5,906 nt of DNA, taken from assembly GCA_003567805.1 (NCBI GenBank), contig PWYP01000095.1, forward strand, positions 1 to 5,906, read 5' to 3'. Shown piece by piece: positions 1 to 5,906 of the stretch; the stretch's first letter is position 1, and the number at the start of each line of letters is the position of its first letter. The notes beneath the pieces are model-generated. The model made no database searches, was not told where the DNA came from, and worked only from the letters and a program-made list of their open reading frames with translations. A program made the translations under genes and the position numbers. The DNA comes from PVC group bacterium. GTDB lineage: Bacteria; Verrucomicrobiota; Kiritimatiellia; UBA8416.

Positions 1-732
1 GGAGGTAAAATGCGCTAATCCATGTAAAATTTCAAGATTGTGAGCAAGTTTTTTTCCGAAGCCGATGCCGGGGTCAATGGCGATACAGTCGGGGTCGATG
101 CCAGCAGCGGTTAATGCGGTAACACGTGCTTGCAACCATTCAAGGATGTCCGCCACGCAGTTTTTATAGTTGGGGTCGTTTTGCATGTTTTCGGGGGTTC
201 CTTGCATATGCATAATCACAACGCCAGCATGCGTTTCTCGCGCGAGCGCCGACATGTTGGTGTCTTGTGTGAGGCCGGAAATGTCGTTGATGATGGAGAC
301 CCCCGCTTTGATGGCATTTTGGGCTACGATGCTGCTGGTGGTGTCGATGGATATGATCGCATCCGGTTTTTTTGTTAGAATGCCTTCAATAACAGGACGC
401 ACGCGCCGGATTTGTTCGTCTGCTGCAACGGATGCTGCCCCGGGGCGGCTGGATTCACCACCGATATCAATAATGTGTGCACCTTCGTGTAACATTTGCA
501 GCGCTTGGTTGATGGCCCGGGAGGGATCAAGATACCGTCCGCCGTCAGAAAAAGAGTCTGGCGTCACATTTACGACGCCCATGATCACAGGTTCGGGCGA
601 CAGGGGAATTTGCTTGTCCCGGCATTGCCACACGCGCACCGCTCCTGACGGAGGCACGGCTTGCATGCTGCCGGGTTCGGGATCACCCGCCAGAATGTTC
701 TGATCCGGCTGTGGTGAATACGATTGCGTCAT
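1..732 (-). CDS. folP: Dihydropteroate synthase, C-terminus cut off by the window edge
   Basis: This enzyme condenses 6-hydroxymethyl-7,8-dihydropterin pyrophosphate with p-aminobenzoate to make dihydropteroate in cytoplasmic folate synthesis, and is the sulfonamide target. The frame is open for 244 codons from the ATG at 732 to base 1 with no stop. Family motifs appear in order: [15 protein letters not shown] (residues 51-65, including the metal/pyrophosphate Asn55), [11 protein letters not shown] (89-99), SIDT (128-131, Asp130), IND (148-150, Asn149), MHMQGTP (174-180) and DPGIGFGK (220-227, Asp220). The usual C-terminal SRK and RVHD motifs must lie outside the window; roughly 40-50 residues should be missing. 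The start overlaps the ftsH stop (ATGA), which favours it although the Shine-Dalgarno is poor (AGGA only three bases away). About 33 residues precede the first motif compared with the E. coli enzyme. The product is certain; the start is likely. Confidence 0.95.
   Translation of the reverse strand, partial: MTQSYSPQPDQNILAGDPEPGSMQAVPPSGAVRVWQCRDKQIPLSPEPVIMGVVNVTPDSFSDGGRYLDPSRAINQALQMLHEGAHIIDIGGESSRPGAASVAADEQIRRVRPVIEGILTKKPDAIISIDTTSSIVAQNAIKAGVSIINDISGLTQDTNMSALARETHAGVVIMHMQGTPENMQNDPNYKNCVADILEWLQARVTALTAAGIDPDCIAIDPGIGFGKKLAHNLEILHGLAHFTS
729..732 (-). other. ATGA stop/start overlap coupling ftsH to folP
   Basis: On the minus strand the four bases read ATGA: TGA ends ftsH and ATG begins folP. 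Such overlaps usually mean that ribosomes finishing the upstream gene re-initiate on the downstream one, which would compensate for the weak folP Shine-Dalgarno. The overlap is seen directly; the coupling is inferred. It implies that the two genes share a transcript driven from upstream of ftsH. Confidence 0.85.
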
Positions 733-2762
733 GAATCCTGTGCATCTGATGGTTTGACGTTGTCTTCGGAATGGGTCTCCGGTGATGCTGCGGTTTTGGC
801 ATCGTCCGGTTGTTCTGCTGCTTTGTCGATTTCATTCCGTTCTTCGGTTGTGCGGACGCGACCGATCTCTACAATGTCAACGACATCACGCCCATCGATG
901 GTTTCCACTTCCAGCAGCAGTTGCGTTACTTTTTCAAGGGCTTCGCGATATTCCTCCAGGATGCTGTGGGCGCGTTCGTGCGCTTCGCGTAGCAGACGCG
1001 CGACTTCTGCATCAATCTTGCGTGCTGTTTCTTCGCTGTAGTCCTGCTGTCGGGATACTTCGCGTCCGAGGAACATGACCTCCTGGTTTTGTCCAAATTT
1101 CTGCGGACCCAGGGCCTCGCTCATGCCCCAACTGCAGACCATCATCCGGGCAATTTCCGTGGACTGTTTGATGTCCTGTGCGGCACCATTGGTGATTTCT
1201 CCGAATATAATCTCCTCGGCACAGCGTCCGCCCATGGCACCTGCGAGTTCATCGAGCAATTTGGACCGGCTTTGGGTGTAGCTGTCTTTTTCGGGCAATG
1301 ACATGGTGGCCCCTAGGTAGGCAATGCCACGCGGGATAATTGTCACCTTATGAAGCGGCTCGGTTTCTTTGAGCACTTGTTGGACAACGGCATGTCCGGC
1401 CTCATGGTATGCGGTTAGACGTTTTTCCTTGTCGTCGATCTTGCGGCTACGGCGTTCACTTCCCCAGAGCACTTTGTCGCGTGCCTCTTCCAGGTCGGAC
1501 ATGTCGACGGCATCCTTGTTGCGCCGGGCGGCAAGCAAGGCAGCTTCATTCAGCAGGTTTTCCAGATCGGCCCCCGAGAATCCCGGGGTTCCGCGAGCAA
1601 TGCGGCGGAGTTCCACTGTGTCGCTCAGCTTGATGTTACGGGAGTGAATTTTGAGAATGTCTTCGCGTCCATCGATCATAGGCAGATCGATGACAATTTG
1701 CCGGTCGAAGCGTCCGCGACGTAACAGGGCGGGGTCGAGCACATCCGGACGGTTTGTTGCTGCGATGATGATGACGCCTTCTGACGTTTCAAAACCATCC
1801 ATTTCCACAAGCAATGCATTCAAGGTTTGCTCGCGTTCGTCGTGTCCGCCACCAATGCCGGTAAAACGGCTGCGGCCCACGGCATCAATTTCATCGATAA
1901 AAATAATGCAAGGGGCATTTTTCTTACCCTGTTCAAACATGTCGCGCACGCGAGATGCCCCTACGCCAACAAACATTTCAACAAAATCGGAACCACTGAT
2001 GCTGAAGAAGGGCACGTCTGCTTCTCCGGCAATGGCTTTGGCCAGAAGGGTTTTTCCCGTGCCGGGGGGTCCCATTAACATGACCCCTTTGGGAATGCGA
2101 CCACCCAACTTTTGGAATTTCTTGGGGTCTTTGAGGAAGGCAATGATTTCCTGGACTTCCTCTTTTGCCTCATTCACGCCAGCAACATTCTTAAATGTGA
2201 TCTTGTTTTTTTCACGATTCAGCATACGTGCACGGCTTTTGCCAAAGCTCATGGCGCCATGTCCTGCAGCGCGCATTTGGCGTATGAAGATAAAATAAAT
2301 GAGGCCGAAAATCAGGAGTACGGGCAAAAAGCTGGATAGGATGTGCCAGAGGAGCGGGTTTTGCGGGGGGATCGAGGCTTCCACATCGTGCTGGCGGAGC
2401 CATTCCATGAAGTCGCGATCAATGGCATGTAGGTAGGTTTTGAATTTTGGGCCAACGCCATTGACTTCAATGCCTTCTCGCAAGGTCCCTTCGATATGTA
2501 CGGGGCCTGACACCTCGCGTATCACTAGTGCTCGCTCTACTTTTCCGGCTTCTACCAGATTCACAAGGTTGGGCGTGTCAGGATCTGGCGAAGAATAGGG
2601 AATCTCACTAACCGCGCGTTCGCGCATGTTCAAATAAGAAATCATCATGATGCCAATGGTCAGCATTACGAGCCAAGGCAATAATCCGCGGAATTTCTGG
2701 GGTCCCTGCGGTGTTTGCGGAGAAGGTGGTTTCGGGGGCCCAGGAGGGGGAACTTGCGCCAT
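729..2762 (-). CDS. ftsH: ATP-dependent zinc metalloprotease FtsH
   Basis: This inner-membrane AAA+ protease forms hexamers that extract and degrade misfolded membrane proteins and short-lived regulators; in E. coli it also degrades LpxC and so tunes lipid A synthesis. The protein has 677 residues: a proline-rich cytoplasmic N-terminus (1-24), TM1 (about 27-45), a periplasmic domain (about 50-130), TM2 (about 137-160), the AAA domain and the protease domain. Visible motifs are Walker A GPPGTGKT (231-238), the pore loop FVGVG (264-268), Walker B IIFIDEID (286-293), the second region of homology with arginine fingers Arg348 and Arg351, and the zinc site HEAGH (453-457), with Asp530 as the probable third ligand. 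All key residues are intact. The tail after about 635 is acidic and low in complexity. The ATG has a good Shine-Dalgarno. folP follows with a four-base overlap, as in the common bacterial ftsH-folP arrangement. Confidence 0.98.
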   Translation of the reverse strand: MAQVPPPGPPKPPSPQTPQGPQKFRGLLPWLVMLTIGIMMISYLNMRERAVSEIPYSSPDPDTPNLVNLVEAGKVERALVIREVSGPVHIEGTLREGIEVNGVGPKFKTYLHAIDRDFMEWLRQHDVEASIPPQNPLLWHILSSFLPVLLIFGLIYFIFIRQMRAAGHGAMSFGKSRARMLNREKNKITFKNVAGVNEAKEEVQEIIAFLKDPKKFQKLGGRIPKGVMLMGPPGTGKTLLAKAIAGEADVPFFSISGSDFVEMFVGVGASRVRDMFEQGKKNAPCIIFIDEIDAVGRSRFTGIGGGHDEREQTLNALLVEMDGFETSEGVIIIAATNRPDVLDPALLRRGRFDRQIVIDLPMIDGREDILKIHSRNIKLSDTVELRRIARGTPGFSGADLENLLNEAALLAARRNKDAVDMSDLEEARDKVLWGSERRSRKIDDKEKRLTAYHEAGHAVVQQVLKETEPLHKVTIIPRGIAYLGATMSLPEKDSYTQSRSKLLDELAGAMGGRCAEEIIFGEITNGAAQDIKQSTEIARMMVCSWGMSEALGPQKFGQNQEVMFLGREVSRQQDYSEETARKIDAEVARLLREAHERAHSILEEYREALEKVTQLLLEVETIDGRDVVDIVEIGRVRTTEERNEIDKAAEQPDDAKTAASPETHSEDNVKPSDAQDS

Positions 2763-2769
2763 ATTATTA

Positions 2770-2774
2770 TCCTT
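2770..2774 (-). promoter_or_regulatory. Ribosome binding site of ftsH
   Basis: The minus strand reads AAGGA, seven bases before the ftsH ATG at 2762. The spacing is ideal and fixes the start of the protein at MAQVPPPG. Confidence 0.8.
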
Positions 2775-3142
2775 ACCTTTCTAGCTTTCTGTGCAGGATG
2801 TGCAACACGTCTTTGTGACTAGTCGTGCTGCTCGCTATCAACTTTCATTTGGTTCAACAATTTACGTAAAAGAGGCGATCATACCGCAGGGCATGACGCT
2901 TGGCAATAGTGGGATGCATGCAGCGTCTGTGCTTCAATGAAATAGCGAATGTTGTCGTTCCGTACCTACTATTTGCCAAGGCGGCAATGTTACCAAAATG
3001 ATTGTTTTCCTGGGGAAGTGCCGTTTATAGCCGTTTTGATGAGGCGGCCTGTTGGAAGGTAAACCCTTGTGTATGTTTACTAAATGTGGACTTGCACAAA
3101 AAGTCTAACGAGTACAGGATGTCAGCAGATCGTTTTTTTAAC
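2775..3142. other. Divergent intergenic region between ftsH and the ferritin-like gene
   Basis: This stretch must hold the promoters of both divergent genes, but I see no convincing paired -35/-10 boxes on either strand. Short open frames reading through it have no ribosome binding sites and no recognisable protein content. It contains a spaced inverted repeat (2899-2980), a small TTGCC/GGCAA dyad (2973-2987), a direct repeat GCCGTTT (3020-3036 region), and a short stem followed by seven T residues (3107-3139) just ahead of the downstream ribosome binding site. I do not recognise any RNA family. Confidence 0.6.
2899..2980. repeat. Spaced inverted repeat with 57-base loop
   Basis: CTTGGCAATAGT at 2899-2910 is the reverse complement of ACTATTTGCCAAG at 2968-2980 apart from one extra base in the right arm. 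The loop includes the self-complementary ATGCATGC (2914-2921). As RNA it would give a stem of about 12 pairs with one bulge; as DNA it could be paired binding sites. There is no T-tract after either arm, so it is not a classical terminator. The function is unknown. Confidence 0.5.
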
Positions 3143-3148
3143 AGGAGG
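3143..3148 (+). promoter_or_regulatory. Strong ribosome binding site running into a G tract
   Basis: AGGAGG lies seven bases before the ATG at 3156, a near-perfect Shine-Dalgarno. It runs into a tract of seven G residues (3147-3153). It decides the start: the in-frame ATG at 3084 has no such site and would add 24 residues that do not look like part of the domain. Confidence 0.9.
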
Positions 3149-3155
3149 GGGGGCT

Positions 3156-3620
3156 ATGACTTCATTTGTAACTGTGCGAGATGTGTTGGACCGTGTAAGG
3201 GCGTTTCGAACGCAGTTGAAGGATTTTTACACTGAGCTTGCCGAGACGGCTGGAAAACGTGAGCTACAAATATATCTAGCATATATGATTCGGCACGAAG
3301 AGAATTTTGAGAAGCTGCTGGCTGCCCATGACGGGAACCATAACAACCACAAATTGGATACTTGGATGCAGTATGGTCCAGAGAGTGCGGGATTGGCGCT
3401 TCCGGAGCTTGAGAATCTCAACCCTGCAGAGATGAGTGTGGAAGAGGCCGAATGCCTAGCTCTCGCCTCTGAAACCGCGATTTTGCAGTACTACAAAGAA
3501 GCAGCAAAGAGTGTGCAGGGTGCGGAGCCACATGCGTTGCTCGAGCAATTGGCGGAGCAGCAACAATCTGACATCATTGTTCTAAAGCAAGCCAGCGAGT
3601 CCTTGCGCCAAAACATTTAA
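3156..3620 (+). CDS. Small four-helix ferritin/rubrerythrin-like protein, function unknown
   Basis: The 154-residue product has no signal peptide or membrane segment and is probably cytoplasmic. It reads as four amphipathic helices: about 5-31 (containing FYTELAE), 34-57 (IYLAYMIRHEENFEKLL), 94-120 (ETAILQYYKEAA) and 124-151 (LLEQLAEQQQSDIIVL). The pairing of FYxxLA and YYKEAA helices with following helices in an FEKLL or LAE context is the internal twofold pattern of ferritin-like and rubrerythrin domains. The long connection between helices 2 and 3 (58-93) has a His/Asn-rich stretch, HDGNHNNHK (58-66). The ExxH iron-ligand motifs of rubrerythrins are not intact: helix 2 shows HEEN and helix 4 shows EQQQSD. 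So the fold is likely, but diiron or peroxidase chemistry is not supported. It stands alone, divergent from ftsH and convergent with kdsD. It may be a scaffold, stress or partner protein; no specific function is claimed. Confidence 0.75.
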   Translation: MTSFVTVRDVLDRVRAFRTQLKDFYTELAETAGKRELQIYLAYMIRHEENFEKLLAAHDGNHNNHKLDTWMQYGPESAGLALPELENLNPAEMSVEEAECLALASETAILQYYKEAAKSVQGAEPHALLEQLAEQQQSDIIVLKQASESLRQNI

Positions 3621-3633
3621 TCCGTATTTTGGT

Positions 3634-3649
3634 GCGCCCTGTAAGGCGC
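3634..3649. other. Short GC-rich hairpin in the convergent gap
   Basis: GCGCC (3634-3638) and GGCGC (3645-3649) pair around a six-base loop, with two further wobble pairs possible outside. It lies 14 bases past the ferritin-like stop. No T-run follows on either strand, so it is at best a weak or RNA-stabilising hairpin. A second stem, TGCTGC (3748-3753) with GCAGCA (3767-3772), sits on the kdsD side, also without a T-run. The remainder of 3621-3791 shows no gene. Confidence 0.35.
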
Positions 3650-3791
3650 GTGCGAATCGGACTGCGTCGCGCATTTACTCTTCTGCATGCTTTGCTCCCT
3701 CGGTGCGAAGTACTGGGTGAATGCTGTTTAACGGCGGGCATCATGCTTGCTGCATCATCAGCGGCTGCAGCAGTTGGATGTCTTCCGGCAG

Positions 3792-4766
3792 CTAAATGAT
3801 CTTAAATTTCGGTAGGTCCTGGATGTCGACTACGCCTACTGGTCGCTGTTCTGCATCTACAACGACCAGATCGTCGATTTGATGTGTTTCAAATTGGGTG
3901 AGCGCATTCACTGCCAAATCGTCTTCATAGACCGTGATGGGATTATGCGTTAGAAACGCTTTCAACGGATGTTGAAGCAAATCTTCGTGTTGTTCGAGGT
4001 TGCGCCGCAAATCTCCATCCGAAAAAACGCCATTGAGTTTGCCGTCGGCATCAACCGCTATGGCGACTCCTGTTCGGGCTTGCGTCATAGCAAGAAGGGC
4101 GGCCTTGATTTCTGTTTCGGCCGGTAAAATTACGATGCGCTCGCCGGCGCGCATGATTTCGTTCACACGCAAGAGCAATGCTCGTCCGATTGCGCCAGCG
4201 GGATGCAGGCAGGCATAATCCTCGCGCTTGAATCCGCGTTCGCGTAGCAGCACCATGGCCAAAGCGTCTCCCCAAACCAAGGATGCCGTTGAGCTTGTCG
4301 TCGGGGCGAGGTTGAACGGGCAGGCTTCAGCCGGGATTGCAACGGAGGCCACGATTTCACTAGATTTGGCAAGCGTACTTTCCATGCATCCGGTTACTGC
4401 CACCGTAATGGCCCCCATGCGTTTAACGGCAGGAAGCAAATTGATTAACTCCTCGGATTCGCCGGAATAACTGAACGCTAGTAGAACATCATTTCGTTGC
4501 ACGATACCGAGATCACCATGAATGGCCTGCATCGGATTCAAAACAACGGTTGTGGAACCCGTACTGGTGAGCGTGGCTGCAATTTTTTCAGCGATATGCA
4601 GGCTCTTGCCAACGCCCGTTACAATCAGTTTACCGCCGTTTTGCATACATGCTTGCGCAGCTTCAACCGTCTCAATAAATCCGTGTGTGAGTTGATTTCG
4701 GAGTGATTGAAGCCCGGCAATTTCACAGTCAATGACGGATTGGGCTTCTGCAATTTGTTTTTTCAT
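3792..4766 (-). CDS. kdsD: D-arabinose-5-phosphate isomerase, KpsF/GutQ/KdsD family
   Basis: This enzyme interconverts D-ribulose 5-phosphate and D-arabinose 5-phosphate, the first committed step toward Kdo, the sugar joining lipid A to the LPS core. From the ATG at 4766 it has 324 residues: an N-terminal SIS domain (about 25-175), then CBS1 (about 205-260, ending GVFSDGDLRR) and CBS2 (about 266-324). The SIS motifs are VTGVGKS (49-55), SYSGESEE (99-106), EACPFNLAPTTS (147-158) and HPAGAIG (188-194). Residues Lys54, Glu106, Glu147 and His188 align at a constant offset with the E. coli catalytic residues Lys59, Glu111, Glu152 and His193, so activity is likely. A TTG at 4802 would add 12 residues; the ATG is preferred because the family normally begins a few residues before the IAEAQSVIDCE helix. 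Neither start has a clear Shine-Dalgarno. The neighbours are not other Kdo genes. Confidence 0.93.
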   Translation of the reverse strand: MKKQIAEAQSVIDCEIAGLQSLRNQLTHGFIETVEAAQACMQNGGKLIVTGVGKSLHIAEKIAATLTSTGSTTVVLNPMQAIHGDLGIVQRNDVLLAFSYSGESEELINLLPAVKRMGAITVAVTGCMESTLAKSSEIVASVAIPAEACPFNLAPTTSSTASLVWGDALAMVLLRERGFKREDYACLHPAGAIGRALLLRVNEIMRAGERIVILPAETEIKAALLAMTQARTGVAIAVDADGKLNGVFSDGDLRRNLEQHEDLLQHPLKAFLTHNPITVYEDDLAVNALTQFETHQIDDLVVVDAEQRPVGVVDIQDLPKFKII

Positions 4767-4771
4767 GGTCC

Positions 4772-4791
4772 GAACCGTAAATAACGGATTC
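4772..4791. promoter_or_regulatory. Imperfect palindrome just upstream of kdsD
   Basis: GAACCGT (4772-4778) and ACGGATTC (4784-4791) form a dyad with core CCGT-AAATA-ACGG and one unpaired base in the outer arms. It ends five bases before the preferred kdsD ATG. It could be a repressor site or an mRNA hairpin at the start region. If kdsD instead starts at the TTG at 4802, this lies inside the coding sequence and may be chance. Confidence 0.3.
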
Positions 4792-4835
4792 TGCGAGAGC
4801 AAGGCGAAAATGCCATCGATTCAGCGCTTAGGTCC

Positions 4836-4841
4836 TTGACA
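4836..4841 (+). promoter_or_regulatory. Possible -35 box of the sugar isomerase gene
   Basis: A perfect TTGACA occurs 29 bases before the ATG at 4871. At the normal 16-18 base spacing the sequence is a T-rich run (around 4858-4865) that matches the -10 consensus poorly. If it is used, transcription would begin at or very near the start codon. This is a single-box match only. Confidence 0.3.
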
Positions 4842-4870
4842 TATGCATGTTCTTTTGCTTTTTGTGAAAC

Positions 4871-5728
4871 ATGCATGATGCGATTGATAATTCCGACCCA
4901 ACTTTTTTTGCGTCTTTGTCTGATAAGGCTCTTCTTCCCAGTATCTCCCGCTTGGAAAATCTACGTCGTTTTCGTGCTGCTGGCTTTACGCATTTGCATC
5001 TTTCGTACAAATGGGTGAAGCCGGATCCTATGACGGAACAGGAAATTGTGGATTGGGAGGATCCGCTTTCTGAGAGTGGCATGCGCGTTTTGGATGTGCA
5101 TGGTTGTCATCCAGATCCTCCTGCTGACTTGAGCTCGGAGACGAAAGAGCAGCGGGAGCTTGCGCTTGGGTTGCTTCGTCATCGGATTGAAGTGACACAT
5201 CGCCTAGGTGGGGATGCTGTGGTGTATCATGTTCCTACCCGGAGTGTAGCTGGACCTCACAACATTGCTTATCTCGTTGAGGGATTGAAACAAGTTGAGG
5301 CAACTGCGCGTGAGCTAGGGATTTGTGTCGCTATGGAAAACCATTACATTCTGGAGAATGATAGAAGCGCTTTGGAGGCCGTTTTTGAATCCTTTGATGC
5401 AGATTTTATCGGTTTTACGTTCGACCCGGGACATGCGCTTATATCGGGTAATGCGGACTGGCTGTTGCGGAACTGTGGCTCTCGATTGCGCGTTTTGCAT
5501 TTGAATGACAACAATGGCGAAGGAGATCGTCATTGGATGCCGTTGGACTCCGACGGGAAATCGGATTGGCCTGCGATTATGCGTTTTATTTCCGAAAGTG
5601 GATATGACAAACCCTTGCAAATGGAAATCTGCCGTCATCCGCATCGCTACGGGGAGCATGAGGATTTTCTCGCGAAGGCGTATGAAACCATACAAACCCT
5701 AGCGGGCATGATGGATTCCTCTGCTTAG
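4871..5728 (+). CDS. Sugar phosphate isomerase/epimerase-like TIM-barrel protein
   Basis: The 285-residue product belongs to the xylose isomerase-like TIM-barrel (AP endonuclease 2) superfamily, whose members isomerise or epimerise sugars and inositols or cut DNA, using a divalent metal. The strand-end residues expected to bind metal are visible: Glu156 in AMENHY, Asp185 and His188 in FDPGHA, His210 in LHLNDNNG and Glu252 in LQMEICRHPH. His78 (DVHG) and His120 (YHVP) lie at earlier strand ends, as is common in the family. DNA repair (endonuclease IV) is unlikely because its characteristic motifs are not recognised. The exact substrate cannot be told from sequence. There is no signal peptide, so it should be cytoplasmic. 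An in-frame TGA lies one codon before the ATG, so the start cannot be further upstream; no Shine-Dalgarno is seen. It is divergent from kdsD, 104 bases away, with no partner gene in view. Confidence 0.88.
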   Translation: MHDAIDNSDPTFFASLSDKALLPSISRLENLRRFRAAGFTHLHLSYKWVKPDPMTEQEIVDWEDPLSESGMRVLDVHGCHPDPPADLSSETKEQRELALGLLRHRIEVTHRLGGDAVVYHVPTRSVAGPHNIAYLVEGLKQVEATARELGICVAMENHYILENDRSALEAVFESFDADFIGFTFDPGHALISGNADWLLRNCGSRLRVLHLNDNNGEGDRHWMPLDSDGKSDWPAIMRFISESGYDKPLQMEICRHPHRYGEHEDFLAKAYETIQTLAGMMDSSA

Positions 5729-5802
5729 TCGAGGCTCCGGGGTGCCCCCAGATGATGCAGGAGAGAAACTTTGATTTTTTGCTGAGCATTCCCTTTTGGA
5801 GT

Positions 5803-5870
5803 GCGGTAATCCTCCTTCGTCCCGCTAAGCGGGACTACGGCGGGACAGGCGAGCGAAGCGAACTTACCGC
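5803..5870. repeat. Nested GC-rich palindromic element, possible dispersed extragenic repeat
   Basis: Outer arms GCGGTAA (5803-5809) and TTACCGC (5864-5870) are perfect reverse complements. Inside a symmetric five-base gap, CTTCG (5815-5819) pairs with CGAAG (5854-5858). The core GTCCCGC (5819-5825) pairs with GCGGGAC (5829-5835), and a second copy of GCGGGAC at 5840-5846 offers an alternative partner. The following bases repeat a related theme (GAGCGAAGCG, then GGAGCGGAGCG up to about 5890). The composition differs sharply from the T-rich sequence just before it. Nested palindromes of this kind are typical of REP/MITE-like intergenic repeats. Only one copy lies in the window, so dispersal is inferred. 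Confidence 0.55.
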
Positions 5871-5906
5871 TTTGGGCGGAGCGGAGCGACGGGGTCGGCG
5901 CACCAC

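Noticed and set aside
170..703. A 177-codon open frame on the plus strand opposite folP
   Set aside because: The minus strand carries all the dihydropteroate synthase motifs, and the plus-strand translation is a compositionally odd Met/Ser/Arg-rich shadow.
1651..2298. A 215-codon open frame on the plus strand opposite ftsH
   Set aside because: It lies wholly antisense to the conserved AAA domain of ftsH, lacks a recognisable domain or ribosome binding site, and reads as a shadow of the real gene's codon bias.
2881..2990. Inverted repeat considered as an integron attC site or a tRNA
   Set aside because: The GTTRRRY/RYYYAAC core sites of attC and the tRNA anticodon and T-arm consensus are absent, and there is no integrase or gene cassette nearby.
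3084..3155. Upstream in-frame ATG giving a 178-residue form of the ferritin-like protein
   Set aside because: There is no ribosome binding site at 3084, whereas the ATG at 3156 has AGGAGG at ideal spacing; the extra 24 residues look like translated leader.
3634..3649. Hairpin considered as a rho-independent terminator for the ferritin-like gene
   Set aside because: The strict stem is only five pairs and no T-run follows on either strand.
3744..3791. The frame stays open for 16 codons after the kdsD TAG before a TGA, which could suggest readthrough
   Set aside because: The protein already ends at the usual place after CBS2, there is no readthrough signal that I recognise, and a 16-codon open run is expected by chance.
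5735..5780. GGGG/CCCC and CTCC/GGAG pairings followed by a T6 run, considered as the terminator of the sugar isomerase gene
   Set aside because: The tight GGGG-TG-CCCC loop cannot close well and the T-run is about 30 bases away from it, so no sound terminator hairpin can be drawn.

Overview
This window looks like an ordinary stretch of chromosome from a Gram-negative bacterium. Kdo biosynthesis (an arabinose-5-phosphate isomerase) implies lipopolysaccharide. The ftsH-folP pair is widespread in bacteria. The FtsH variant (proline-rich N-terminus, [14 protein letters not shown] region) and the small ferritin-like protein remind me of the Planctomycetes-Verrucomicrobia-Chlamydiae group (Verrucomicrobia, Lentisphaerae or Kiritimatiellae relatives). 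That placement is inference from remembered family resemblance, not a computed result.

Layout, left to right. 1-732 (minus): 5' part of folP (dihydropteroate synthase), whose 3' end lies beyond the left edge. 729-2762 (minus): complete ftsH, membrane AAA+ zinc protease; its TGA stop overlaps the folP ATG by four bases, so the two are almost certainly one transcript. 2763-3155: non-coding divergent region of about 390 bp with a spaced inverted repeat and the leader of the next gene. 3156-3620 (plus): 154-residue four-helix, ferritin/rubrerythrin-like protein of unknown function with a very strong ribosome binding site. 3621-3791: convergent gap with weak hairpins. 3792-4766 (minus): kdsD/kpsF, SIS domain plus two CBS domains. 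4767-4870: short divergent control region. 4871-5728 (plus): TIM-barrel sugar phosphate isomerase/epimerase-like protein. 5729-5906: non-coding tail holding a nested palindromic GC-rich element that looks like a dispersed repeat.

The genes fall into separate functional units: folate synthesis with membrane protein quality control, outer-membrane sugar supply, an uncharacterised carbohydrate enzyme, and an uncharacterised ferritin-like protein. No transposase, integrase, phage gene, CRISPR array, tRNA or rRNA is visible. The best candidates for something undescribed are the terminal palindromic element, the ferritin-like protein whose metal ligands look degenerate, and the spaced inverted repeat upstream of ftsH.
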